Positions 1 to 5,874 of a stretch of DNA of 5,874 bases are shown here, in pieces. The translations under genes were made by a program, and so were the position numbers. The notes under the pieces are model-generated. The model did not search any database. It saw nothing but the letters and a program-made list of their open reading frames with translations, and was not told where the DNA came from. The stretch comes from Clostridia bacterium (lineage in GTDB: Bacteria > Bacillota > Clostridia > Christensenellales > Borkfalkiaceae). Where the stretch lies: assembly GCA_017504065.1 (NCBI GenBank), contig JAFVRU010000167.1, positions 1-5,874 on the forward strand. The letters run 5' to 3'. Every line of letters starts with the position of its first letter. Position 1 is the stretch's first letter.

Positions 1-1064
1 CAAATATTATTGAAAACGACCATGCGCCCTTCATTTTTTCCACGAACTCCGTGGAAGCGTATGTTCCTACCGTATATTTCGGTATGATGGCGCAAAATAT
101 GGGCTATGAAAATTATTACAATTTCATGACGTTGAACGGAGAGATAAAATCCAAGACGGGTGAAGTAGAAGCGACGCTTACGACGGCGACTGGTATTAGC
201 GCGTGGGATACGCAAACGGTACAAAACGCATATCAAGCAAGTTTAGAGTTCTTTAACAGAACGATCATCGGAAACGTTGGTTCGATTAACGGAGAACAAT
301 ATTTACCCGACCAAATGTTGCATAAATCGTGCGTTAGCTCCATAAGCTTATCGCACTTAGACGCTCAAGATAATTTTATTTCCGCTTATCAGTCGAGCAA
401 TATCGGCTATAGCGCATTCCTTTTGGAAGGAACGTGGTGGGAAAATGAAGCGAAATCCGCGTTTAACGAGTTGCCGAATGACGATAACGGCGAATCGCGT
501 AAATTCGGTGAGAGAGAATACAGATATTACCTTTATCCTACTACGTCTACGCAAGTTACGGGCGCGGATAAGAGCGTTTTAGCGTGTCAAGACGACGGCT
601 GCGGCGTTTTATTCAATAACGTACCCGCAAAACTGAAAGAAGGCATTACTGCGGAAGATTTTATTCAAAAATGCAAAGAGTTTCTCGCGTATACGTTATC
701 GGATAAGTCGTTGGAGTATTACACCGCTTCGACGGGTAACCCCAGACCGTTCGAATATGATATTTCGGCGGAAAATCTTGCGAAAATGACGCCGTTCCAA
801 AGAAACAATTTGCAAATTATCCAAGATACCGAACACATTTCAATCGTATATCCGAATATCATCAATAACGTTAATCCGATCCGTACGTTCGGTGGGTTTG
901 ACAACTATCAAATTAACTCGTCGGTAAAAACGCCTTGGGCTGCGTTAAAGCGCGCGCAAGATAATCCGTTGACCGTGTCCGAATATATTACGAGAATTAC
1001 AAGCTATGCAAAGAGTAATTATAGTAGTTGTTACGATAAAATTAAGGAGTACGTAAACGAATGA
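1..1064 (+). CDS. Extracellular solute-binding protein of a carbohydrate ABC importer (5' partial)
   Basis: The visible part is the C-terminal 353 residues of what looks like a family 1 extracellular solute-binding protein, the receptor that captures a sugar outside the membrane and delivers it to the permeases. The reading frame is open from base 3 with no stop, so the GTG at 51 is internal and the true start, with its signal peptide or lipobox, lies upstream of the window. Supporting features are the segment FLLEGTWWENEA (417-452), which resembles the 'G-x-W' ligand-lobe segment common in sugar-binding receptors, and a mixed alpha/beta, Tyr/Asn/Trp-rich composition. The decisive context is two MalF/MalG-type permeases directly downstream; the stop codon overlaps the first one by 4 bases. 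Family assignment rests on context plus general resemblance; the substrate cannot be read from the sequence. The full protein would probably exceed 450 residues. Confidence 0.85.
   Translation, partial: NIIENDHAPFIFSTNSVEAYVPTVYFGMMAQNMGYENYYNFMTLNGEIKSKTGEVEATLTTATGISAWDTQTVQNAYQASLEFFNRTIIGNVGSINGEQYLPDQMLHKSCVSSISLSHLDAQDNFISAYQSSNIGYSAFLLEGTWWENEAKSAFNELPNDDNGESRKFGEREYRYYLYPTTSTQVTGADKSVLACQDDGCGVLFNNVPAKLKEGITAEDFIQKCKEFLAYTLSDKSLEYYTASTGNPRPFEYDISAENLAKMTPFQRNNLQIIQDTEHISIVYPNIINNVNPIRTFGGFDNYQINSSVKTPWAALKRAQDNPLTVSEYITRITSYAKSNYSSCYDKIKEYVNE
1044..1049 (+). promoter_or_regulatory. Ribosome binding site of the first permease gene
   Basis: AAGGAG lies 11 bases before the ATG at 1061, inside the end of the solute-binding protein gene. 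It supports the ATG that overlaps the upstream stop codon as the true start. Confidence 0.75.
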
Positions 1065-2023
1065 GCCTTTCTACGGTAAAAGCGGAAAAACGAAAAACGA
1101 CGTTAAAATATTACGGATTTATTACGTCTATCCTTTTGTTACCGGCTATTTCCTTTTTTGTATTTTACGTATACGTTAACGCGAATTCTTTTGTGTTAGC
1201 GTTTCAAAAAATCGATGAAATAACAGGGGAGATATCGTATAACGGATTGAACAATTTTAAAACGTTATTTAAAAGTTTCCGATCGTCCAAGGATGATGAG
1301 TTGCTGGCAGGCATATCCATTTTGAACTCGTTAAAGATGTGGTGGATCAACTTCCTTGTTACAATGCCGTTATATTTGGTTTTTTCATACTATATTTATA
1401 AAAAGTTTTTGGCGTCGCGTTCTCTGCGGATTATCGCGATGTTACCGTCGATCGTATCTACGTTCGTATATGCGTTGGTCTATATGAAATTTATGGATAA
1501 TCCCGGCCCGTTTACCGAAATTATGGAGCGTTGGGGATTTAAAGATTTCGCGGCTAAAAACGTATTTACGGATTATGCATTCGAAAATAATATATTCTTC
1601 ACCATTTGGTTAAGCTTTGGTACGAGTCTGTTAGTATATACAAATGCTATGAATGCTATTGACGCGGAGATTTTAGAAAGCGCACGGCTCGATGGCGTCA
1701 ACGATACGAAAGAATTTTTCAGTATCATTTTACCCATGATTTGGCCTACGCTTACGACCATGTTAATCACGGGTGTTACGAGCATGTTTACGACTTCGGG
1801 GAGTATGATGACGTTCTATATGACTTCCCCGCCGACAAACAGCGTTTGCGGGTTTGGCTATTACTTGAATATTATTATTAAAAACGGTACGTTTAACGGC
1901 AGTTATTCGCATTTTCCGATGATAGCGGCGTCCGGGTTATTCGTAATGATGCTTACCTTTCCCGTTGTATATTTTACGAAATGGTTTATGTATAAAATGG
2001 ATAAAACGGAGGATATAGCATGA
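1061..2023 (+). CDS. Carbohydrate ABC transporter permease, MalF/UgpA-like
   Basis: This 320-residue protein is one of the two membrane subunits that form the translocation channel of a CUT1-type sugar importer. Six likely membrane helices can be seen near residues 18-40, 93-112, 122-143, 178-200, 226-248 and 285-309. The cytoplasmic EAA loop, which docks on the ATPase, is at residues 206-225: E206-S-A-R-L-D-G212, ending in the conserved ILP (P225). The second position of the EAA triplet is Ser rather than Ala. The loop between the first two helices is about 50 residues, far smaller than the large periplasmic P2 domain of E. coli MalF, as expected for a Gram-positive homologue. The start is an ATG overlapping the upstream stop (ATGA, 1061-1064), with AAGGAG ahead of it. 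It pairs with the next gene; the substrate is unknown. Confidence 0.93.
   Translation: MSLSTVKAEKRKTTLKYYGFITSILLLPAISFFVFYVYVNANSFVLAFQKIDEITGEISYNGLNNFKTLFKSFRSSKDDELLAGISILNSLKMWWINFLVTMPLYLVFSYYIYKKFLASRSLRIIAMLPSIVSTFVYALVYMKFMDNPGPFTEIMERWGFKDFAAKNVFTDYAFENNIFFTIWLSFGTSLLVYTNAMNAIDAEILESARLDGVNDTKEFFSIILPMIWPTLTTMLITGVTSMFTTSGSMMTFYMTSPPTNSVCGFGYYLNIIIKNGTFNGSYSHFPMIAASGLFVMMLTFPVVYFTKWFMYKMDKTEDIA
2008..2012 (+). promoter_or_regulatory. Ribosome binding site of the second permease gene
   Basis: GGAGG sits 7 bases before the ATG at 2020. It matters because it supports the long form of the second permease, including its unusual N-terminal helix. Confidence 0.8.
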
Positions 2024-3039
2024 TTTCGTTGTCAGGGTTATTGATATGCCTGTTTTTGGTATACTTCGCTTTGACGGCATATATGCTGTTAAAGCCTTGC
2101 GTATCTTTTGTTTCACAGGACGGTAAAGGGAAAAAACTGCGTTTTTCCACAGCGCCGTTAACTTCGGGTTTTATTGTGTCCCGAATCTTTTGGGGCGTGA
2201 TCGGAACGACCATCATCGTTTTTTGTCTGTCGTTGCTTTTACCGCTTTTTTGGATGTTATATACTTCGTTTAAGACAAATAACGAGTATACGATCAGTAA
2301 ATTCTCATTGCCGAAAACTTGGTATTCCGAGAATTACAGTATTGTATTGAGCAAATTATACGTGCAACACGCAGGAAAGATTTATCGCTTACCTGCCATG
2401 TTGTTCAACAGTATCGTTTATGCTGGAGTTTCGCCGTTCGTTAGCGTTTTCTGGGTAACGCTCGTTGCGTATGTTATGGCGAGATATCCGTTTAAGGGCA
2501 ATGCGTTTATTTATCATCTCGGTATTATCATTATGATGTTCCCGATCGTGGGGAATACGGCGTCCGATATGATCTTTAAACAAAAAATCGGATTGTACGA
2601 TAATATGTATTTATCCATTTTAGTACCGCCTGCAACGGCATTTTCCGGAATGTATTTCTTAATGCTGTACGGGGCGTTTAAAGGAGTTCCGAAAGCATAT
2701 TCCGAAGCGGCAAAAATTGACGGAGCAAACGATTACGTTGTCATGTTCAAAGTAATTATTCCGTTGGTTTTGCCTACTTGCGCAACTTTATACGTGCTTG
2801 GGTTTGTCGCTGCTTGGAATGCTTACGAATCCTTCTTAATTTGGTATCCGAGTACACCGAATTTGGGATATGGTATGTGGTATTTTCAACATTACGCAAA
2901 AACGCAGGGGTCTTCCGCGGTGCGAACTCCTACAATTTTGGCGGGGTTCGTCATTTGTATGATACCTTCCATCGCGTTGTATTTATCCAGTCAAAAACTC
3001 ATCACCGGTAAGTTTACCGTAGGGGGATTAAAAGGATGA
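2020..3039 (+). CDS. Carbohydrate ABC transporter permease, MalG/UgpE-like, with extra N-terminal helix
   Basis: This 339-residue protein is the second channel subunit of the importer. The EAA loop at residues 229-248 is near consensus: E229-A-A-K-I-D-G235-A-N-D, ending in IIP (P248). The C-terminus (KLITGKFTVGGLKG) is typical of MalG-type subunits, whose tail reaches into the ATPase dimer interface. Core helices lie near residues 56-80, 130-153, 163-185, 192-217, 250-270 and 305-325. Ahead of them is an additional hydrophobic helix (about 4-24) followed by a Lys/Arg-rich stretch (25-41), so the protein is roughly 50 residues longer than the usual 270-290 of this family. The start overlaps the previous stop (ATGA, 2020-2023) and has a GGAGG site. 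There is no Met codon between residues 22 and 78 that could give a shorter form. It acts as a heterodimer with the preceding permease. Confidence 0.94.
   Translation: MISLSGLLICLFLVYFALTAYMLLKPCVSFVSQDGKGKKLRFSTAPLTSGFIVSRIFWGVIGTTIIVFCLSLLLPLFWMLYTSFKTNNEYTISKFSLPKTWYSENYSIVLSKLYVQHAGKIYRLPAMLFNSIVYAGVSPFVSVFWVTLVAYVMARYPFKGNAFIYHLGIIIMMFPIVGNTASDMIFKQKIGLYDNMYLSILVPPATAFSGMYFLMLYGAFKGVPKAYSEAAKIDGANDYVVMFKVIIPLVLPTCATLYVLGFVAAWNAYESFLIWYPSTPNLGYGMWYFQHYAKTQGSSAVRTPTILAGFVICMIPSIALYLSSQKLITGKFTVGGLKG
3021..3027 (+). promoter_or_regulatory. Ribosome binding site of the large exported protein gene
   Basis: AGGGGGA lies 8 bases before the ATG at 3036, within the last codons of the second permease. 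A short inverted repeat (3006-3019) lies immediately before it. Confidence 0.65.
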
Positions 3040-3125
3040 AATATTTGAACAAGAAAATAGTCAAAATAGCGCTACTTTGTATGGGCGTATGCGTTTTTAC
3101 GGCAAGTGGTTTTACCGCGCTTGCC
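3036..3125 (+). other. Signal peptide of the large exported protein
   Basis: Residues 1-30 show the classic layout: basic N-region (K2, K6, K7, K10), hydrophobic core (about 11-23) and a small-residue cut site T-A-L-A before D31. Cys15 and Cys19 are in the core but lack the small residue (Gly, Ala or Ser) needed just before a lipobox cysteine, so export with cleavage by signal peptidase I is favoured over a lipoprotein. Confidence 0.85.
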
Positions 3126-5864
3126 GATGCTACGGGCGGGGAAAATATAGCGGAAAATACCGCTCAAACGTATAAAAAATCGGACGTTTTTACGTTGGAG
3201 AATGCAATAGAAGACGTACAAGACGCATTTGCGTTTGAAACGAACCAGCAAATCAATGCGGAGCTGAATACGAATACGGCTGTGGGAAGATCTACGAATG
3301 GCGTTGCGTTCTTTTCTTCGACAAGCGGCGCTGCGTTTTCTTATAAAAATGCAATTGACTTTTCCAATTTAACCAAAAACGATTCGTTGATCGAAATTTT
3401 TCCGTTATATGCGAACGAATGGGCTACGATAAACAGCTTGGATATTACGTTAACCGATACCCAAAACGAAGAGAATTCTTTTACCGTTGCATATTATACA
3501 CATCAAAACGGCGCTTGTTATGCTTGGGTAGAATATGCAGGGAAAGAGTTGGCGTTAGGCACGGAAGGTAACGACAACTACGGTAAATTGATGAAAACGC
3601 ACGGGGCGTATTGTTCGGGGAATCTTTTGACGTTGTCTAGTAAAAAAGAATATCCCACGCCCTTTTCCATCAGCCTTGATTATGCAGAAAAAACCATTTA
3701 TTTGCTGCGTGGGACAAAAATAGACGCGATTTTAGATTTGGACGACGTATCGAACGTCGGGAAAAGCGCGCTTTGGAAAGGTTTTTCTAACGATACGGCG
3801 ATTTTAAAAGTATCTATGGGCTTTGAACAGGCAAAATTAGGCGGTTGTGTTGTCAAGTCCGTTTTAGGGCATAATTTGGACGGCGGCTTTGAAAACGACG
3901 CAGGCGAGTTGGACGAAACGTTATTCGACGCGCCGAATATTAAATTCCAATTAAAAGACAAATATATTGAAAAAATGCCTGTCGGCGCGGTAGGGGTAGC
4001 GTATCCGTTACCGCAAATCACGGCAAGCGATTGGTTTTTTGGGGAATGCGGAAAAGACAACGTAACGGTAAACATTTTCCAAAAAGTAGACGGAGCGTAT
4101 ACGAAAGACGTAACTTCATGCGTTACACAAAATACGTTTTTACCTACGGAAAAGGGGGAATACGTAATCAATTACACGGCAAAAAATGCCGTCAAAACGA
4201 CTTCGGAACATTTATATTTTGAAGTGTTAGATAAACTTTCTCCGATTGTTGTTTTAATGGACGAATATGCAACTCCGCAGATTTTAAGCAATTTAACCAT
4301 TCCGAACGTAGAAGCCTACGGTGGGAGTGGAGAACTTGTCGTAGATGAATATTTATATTATAACGGCGGAGAAAAAGCGTTAAACGAAGATAGAACGCTT
4401 TATCTGGATCGTCCGGGTACGGTTACGTTAAAAACGGTAATTACAGGGTATTGCGGGGAAGCAGTCGTTCGCTATTTTCCTTTGGTGATTCCCGATACGG
4501 TCGTTTTATCCGTGCAAAAAATGTGCAAAGTTGTACAATCCAACACGGAAATTGTGTTCCCCGAGGCGATTTGTTATGATACGGCGACAGGCGAAAAGAA
4601 ATCGGTTGAAATTCGCGTCGACGGGCAGTTGCTTGGCTCGGACAGAAAATACACTGCGACGAAAACCGATGGTACGATCATCGTGGAGTATACTGCGGAG
4701 AATGCGCAAAGCAAAAGATTTGAAGTTGCCGTTGTAGATAAAGCAACTATGCGACCTTCCGATCTGATGCTGCTGAAAAACGGCGATATGCAAATGGAAG
4801 ACAGCAACGTCGGTTTACGTTACGGCAGTTCTGTGAGCGGAACGGAATGCGTTTGGGGCTATCCCGTAGTAACGGGAAATGCCAGCGATATGGCGGTAAT
4901 TACGCTATCGAATTATACGAACGAAGCTCAAGACAATCAGTCGAAGTTTGATTATATTGACGTTACCTTCACCAATTTTGAAGAAGAGAGCGAAACGGCA
5001 TTTATTCGAATTTATAGAGAGTGCGACGTAGATTCGAGAATGAGTTATTTGCAAATCAACGGAAATGGCGAAAAGTATCTTATAGACGGCAATTTGGGTG
5101 TAAAAGATTCCAGCGTATCCTTTTATGTGGATACGAAGAAAGGCGAAGTATGCAATTCTACGAATTACGCTCCGATTTGCGCGTTTGAAGGTTATACGGC
5201 AATGTTATCGATTGTTGGCGTTCGATACGGTAATATTCATGGCGAATCGATGATCTTAATACGAGAAATCAGCAATCAAAAATTGCGCTCCAACAATAAT
5301 TGGAACGATAACGTTGCGCCGGTTGTAGCTTTTTCGAAAACGTTAGAAAAAAGTTTTGAAAAAGAAATAGGATCGGTAGTGTATTTGCCGGAAGCAGAAG
5401 CGTACGATATGCTGAGCGGAGCGGCGCAAGTATCGGTCAAAGTAACCAATCCCGACGGAGAGAACGTGGCGATAGAAAATCATTCGTTCGTAGTCGAGAA
5501 AACGGGAACGTACCGTATTACGTATAGCGCGCAGGATCAAAATGCCAAGAAAGGCAATTTCCATTTTGACTGTAACGTATATGACGATCAAGCTCCTGTA
5601 TTAACGATTGAAGAAAGTGTGCTTCCCCGATTGTCGTTGGGCGATACGATTATCATTCCCAGAGCTACAGCCAGCGACGTTTTGGACGGGGAATGCTATG
5701 TAAACGTTTATATGCGGTATAAAGGCGATTATGACGTTCAAGCCGTTCAAATGGGCGAACAATACACGTTTGAGCGAAAAGGCGTATACGAGTTGACCTA
5801 TTTTACTCGTGATAATCACTATAATTACGTGAAATACGTGATGAGTATTACGATAGGAGATTGA
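3036..5864 (+). CDS. Large exported multi-domain protein with five Ig-like repeats and a duplicated beta-rich module
   Basis: I do not recognise a named family for this 942-residue protein. It begins with a signal peptide: KK near the start, a hydrophobic core at about residues 9-28 and a likely signal peptidase I cut after ALA30; there is no lipobox. The mature part reads as beta-rich module A (about 85-282), three Ig-like repeats (about 303-399, 402-486, 488-568), beta-rich module B (about 577-752) and two more Ig-like repeats (about 761-850, 852-942). Each Ig-like repeat has an early P-x-A-x-x-D-x-x-x-G-like turn and a late G-x-Y-x-I-x-Y-x-A-x-(D/N)-like strand, as in bacterial Big_3/DUF5011-type domains. 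No catalytic motif, LPxTG motif, SLH repeat or C-terminal membrane helix is visible. The start overlaps the permease stop (ATGA, 3036-3039). Co-translation with a sugar importer suggests extracellular glycan binding or scaffolding; this is inference, and an unrecognised enzyme fold in A or B cannot be excluded. Confidence 0.88.
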   Translation: MKYLNKKIVKIALLCMGVCVFTASGFTALADATGGENIAENTAQTYKKSDVFTLENAIEDVQDAFAFETNQQINAELNTNTAVGRSTNGVAFFSSTSGAAFSYKNAIDFSNLTKNDSLIEIFPLYANEWATINSLDITLTDTQNEENSFTVAYYTHQNGACYAWVEYAGKELALGTEGNDNYGKLMKTHGAYCSGNLLTLSSKKEYPTPFSISLDYAEKTIYLLRGTKIDAILDLDDVSNVGKSALWKGFSNDTAILKVSMGFEQAKLGGCVVKSVLGHNLDGGFENDAGELDETLFDAPNIKFQLKDKYIEKMPVGAVGVAYPLPQITASDWFFGECGKDNVTVNIFQKVDGAYTKDVTSCVTQNTFLPTEKGEYVINYTAKNAVKTTSEHLYFEVLDKLSPIVVLMDEYATPQILSNLTIPNVEAYGGSGELVVDEYLYYNGGEKALNEDRTLYLDRPGTVTLKTVITGYCGEAVVRYFPLVIPDTVVLSVQKMCKVVQSNTEIVFPEAICYDTATGEKKSVEIRVDGQLLGSDRKYTATKTDGTIIVEYTAENAQSKRFEVAVVDKATMRPSDLMLLKNGDMQMEDSNVGLRYGSSVSGTECVWGYPVVTGNASDMAVITLSNYTNEAQDNQSKFDYIDVTFTNFEEESETAFIRIYRECDVDSRMSYLQINGNGEKYLIDGNLGVKDSSVSFYVDTKKGEVCNSTNYAPICAFEGYTAMLSIVGVRYGNIHGESMILIREISNQKLRSNNNWNDNVAPVVAFSKTLEKSFEKEIGSVVYLPEAEAYDMLSGAAQVSVKVTNPDGENVAIENHSFVVEKTGTYRITYSAQDQNAKKGNFHFDCNVYDDQAPVLTIEESVLPRLSLGDTIIIPRATASDVLDGECYVNVYMRYKGDYDVQAVQMGEQYTFERKGVYELTYFTRDNHYNYVKYVMSITIGD
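3288..3881 (+). other. Beta-rich module A (first copy) of the exported protein
   Basis: Residues about 85-282 alternate hydrophobic and polar residues as in a beta-sandwich of the concanavalin/LamG or carbohydrate-binding kind; that fold is a guess from pattern only. Landmarks are SLDITLTD (134-141), SFTVAYY (148-154), FSISLDYAEKTIYL (210-223) and AILKVSMGF (255-263). The same order of landmarks recurs in module B. Confidence 0.5.
3942..4739 (+). repeat. Three tandem Ig-like repeats (Ig1-Ig3), protein level
   Basis: Residues about 303-399, 402-486 and 488-568 carry matching early motifs YPLPQITASDWFFG (323-336), LTIPNVEAYGGSG (420-432) and IVFPEAICYDTATG (506-519). They also carry matching late motifs KGEYVINYTAKN (373-384), PGTVTLKTVITG (460-471) and DGTIIVEYTAEN (545-556). 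The repeats are divergent at the DNA level. Ig2 is the most degenerate, lacking the usual Asp in its early motif. Confidence 0.7.
4764..5291 (+). other. Beta-rich module B (second copy) of the exported protein
   Basis: Residues about 577-752 repeat the strand order of module A: DYIDVTFTN (639-647), AFIRIYREC (655-663), VSFYVDTKKGEV (694-705) and AMLSIVGVRYG (722-732). Similarity to A is weak in identity but collinear, suggesting an old internal duplication. Function is unknown; sugar binding is possible. Confidence 0.5.
5316..5861 (+). repeat. Two C-terminal Ig-like repeats (Ig4-Ig5), protein level
   Basis: Residues about 761-850 and 852-942 show early motifs VYLPEAEAYDMLSG (782-795) and IIIPRATASDVLDG (872-885), and late motifs TGTYRITYSAQD (823-834) and KGVYELTYFTRD (915-926). 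Both begin with an A-P-V segment (761-763 and 853-855), and they are joined by a D-D-Q-A-P linker. The protein ends directly after the last Ig strand. Confidence 0.75.
5855..5860 (+). promoter_or_regulatory. Ribosome binding site of the next gene
   Basis: AGGAGA lies 9 bases before the ATG at 5870, inside the final codons of the large exported protein. Confidence 0.65.
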
Positions 5865-5869
5865 AAATC

Positions 5870-5874
5870 ATGGG
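5870..5874 (+). CDS. Start of a further operon gene (3' partial, first codons only)
   Basis: ATG at 5870 follows the previous stop (5862-5864) by 5 bases and has AGGAGA at proper spacing. Only Met and the first two bases of a GGN (Gly) codon are visible, so nothing can be said of the product. Position and strand suggest the operon continues. Confidence 0.5.

Noticed and set aside
51..53. GTG as the start of the solute-binding protein
   Set aside because: The frame is open from base 3 and encodes plausible protein (NIIENDHAPFIFSTNS) ahead of it, there is no ribosome binding site, and a binding protein needs an export signal that is absent here.
1031..1056. TTACG / CGTAA arms around the AAGGAG site before the first permease
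   Set aside because: Five weak base pairs around a 16-base loop would scarcely be stable, and similar words are common throughout the window.
2778..3011. 77-residue + strand frame within the second permease
   Set aside because: It is out of frame with a well-supported permease whose EAA loop and C-terminus are intact, and its Cys/Arg-rich product resembles no protein family I know.
3069..3095. Possible lipoprotein signal in the large exported protein (Cys15 or Cys19)
   Set aside because: The residues before each cysteine (ALL, MGV) lack the Gly/Ala/Ser needed at the position before a lipobox Cys; the ALA30 cut site fits better.
3698..4171. 157-residue reading frame on the - strand
   Set aside because: It lies wholly inside the large exported protein gene, has no convincing ribosome binding site, and its composition looks like a reverse-strand shadow. 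The same holds for the shorter reverse frames across the window.
4863..4876. CCCGT-AGTA-ACGGG hairpin
   Set aside because: It is a 5-bp stem inside a coding region with no following T-run, so not a terminator; likely chance.
5538..5568. CAAAATG / CATTTTG inverted repeat
   Set aside because: The arms are short, AT-rich and separated by 17 bases within a conserved Ig-like repeat; best explained by coding.

Overview
This window is a densely packed, one-directional piece of a carbohydrate-import operon. It most likely comes from an anaerobic Gram-positive bacterium of the Bacillota/Clostridia type. The evidence is strong AGGAG-type ribosome binding sites, a MalF/MalG-style ABC importer with its own extracellular solute-binding protein, a moderately AT-rich composition, and an exported protein with a Gram-positive-style signal peptide. 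No rRNA or other marker is present, so nothing finer than that can be supported; an uncultured gut clostridium would fit, but that is inference.

Layout, all on the + strand: (1) positions 1-1064, the C-terminal 353 residues of an extracellular solute-binding protein whose start lies upstream of the window; (2) 1061-2023, a MalF-like permease; (3) 2020-3039, a MalG-like permease with an extra N-terminal membrane helix; (4) 3036-5864, a 942-residue exported protein with five Ig-like repeats and two copies of a larger beta-rich module; (5) the first bases of another gene, at 5870, behind a good ribosome binding site. The first four genes are joined by three consecutive 4-base ATGA stop/start overlaps, so they are almost certainly one transcript and translationally coupled. 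There is no intergenic stretch long enough for a promoter or terminator. No RNA gene, mobile element or CRISPR array was found.

How the genes probably work together: the solute-binding protein captures an oligosaccharide or related solute outside the membrane, the two permeases form the channel, and an ATPase not encoded here powers uptake. The large Ig-like protein is the unusual member. It is exported, has no visible enzyme motif and no visible wall anchor, and is tied to the importer at the level of translation. The best guess is an extracellular glycan-binding or scaffold protein that serves the importer, but its function is not established by the sequence. It is the part of the window that most deserves follow-up.
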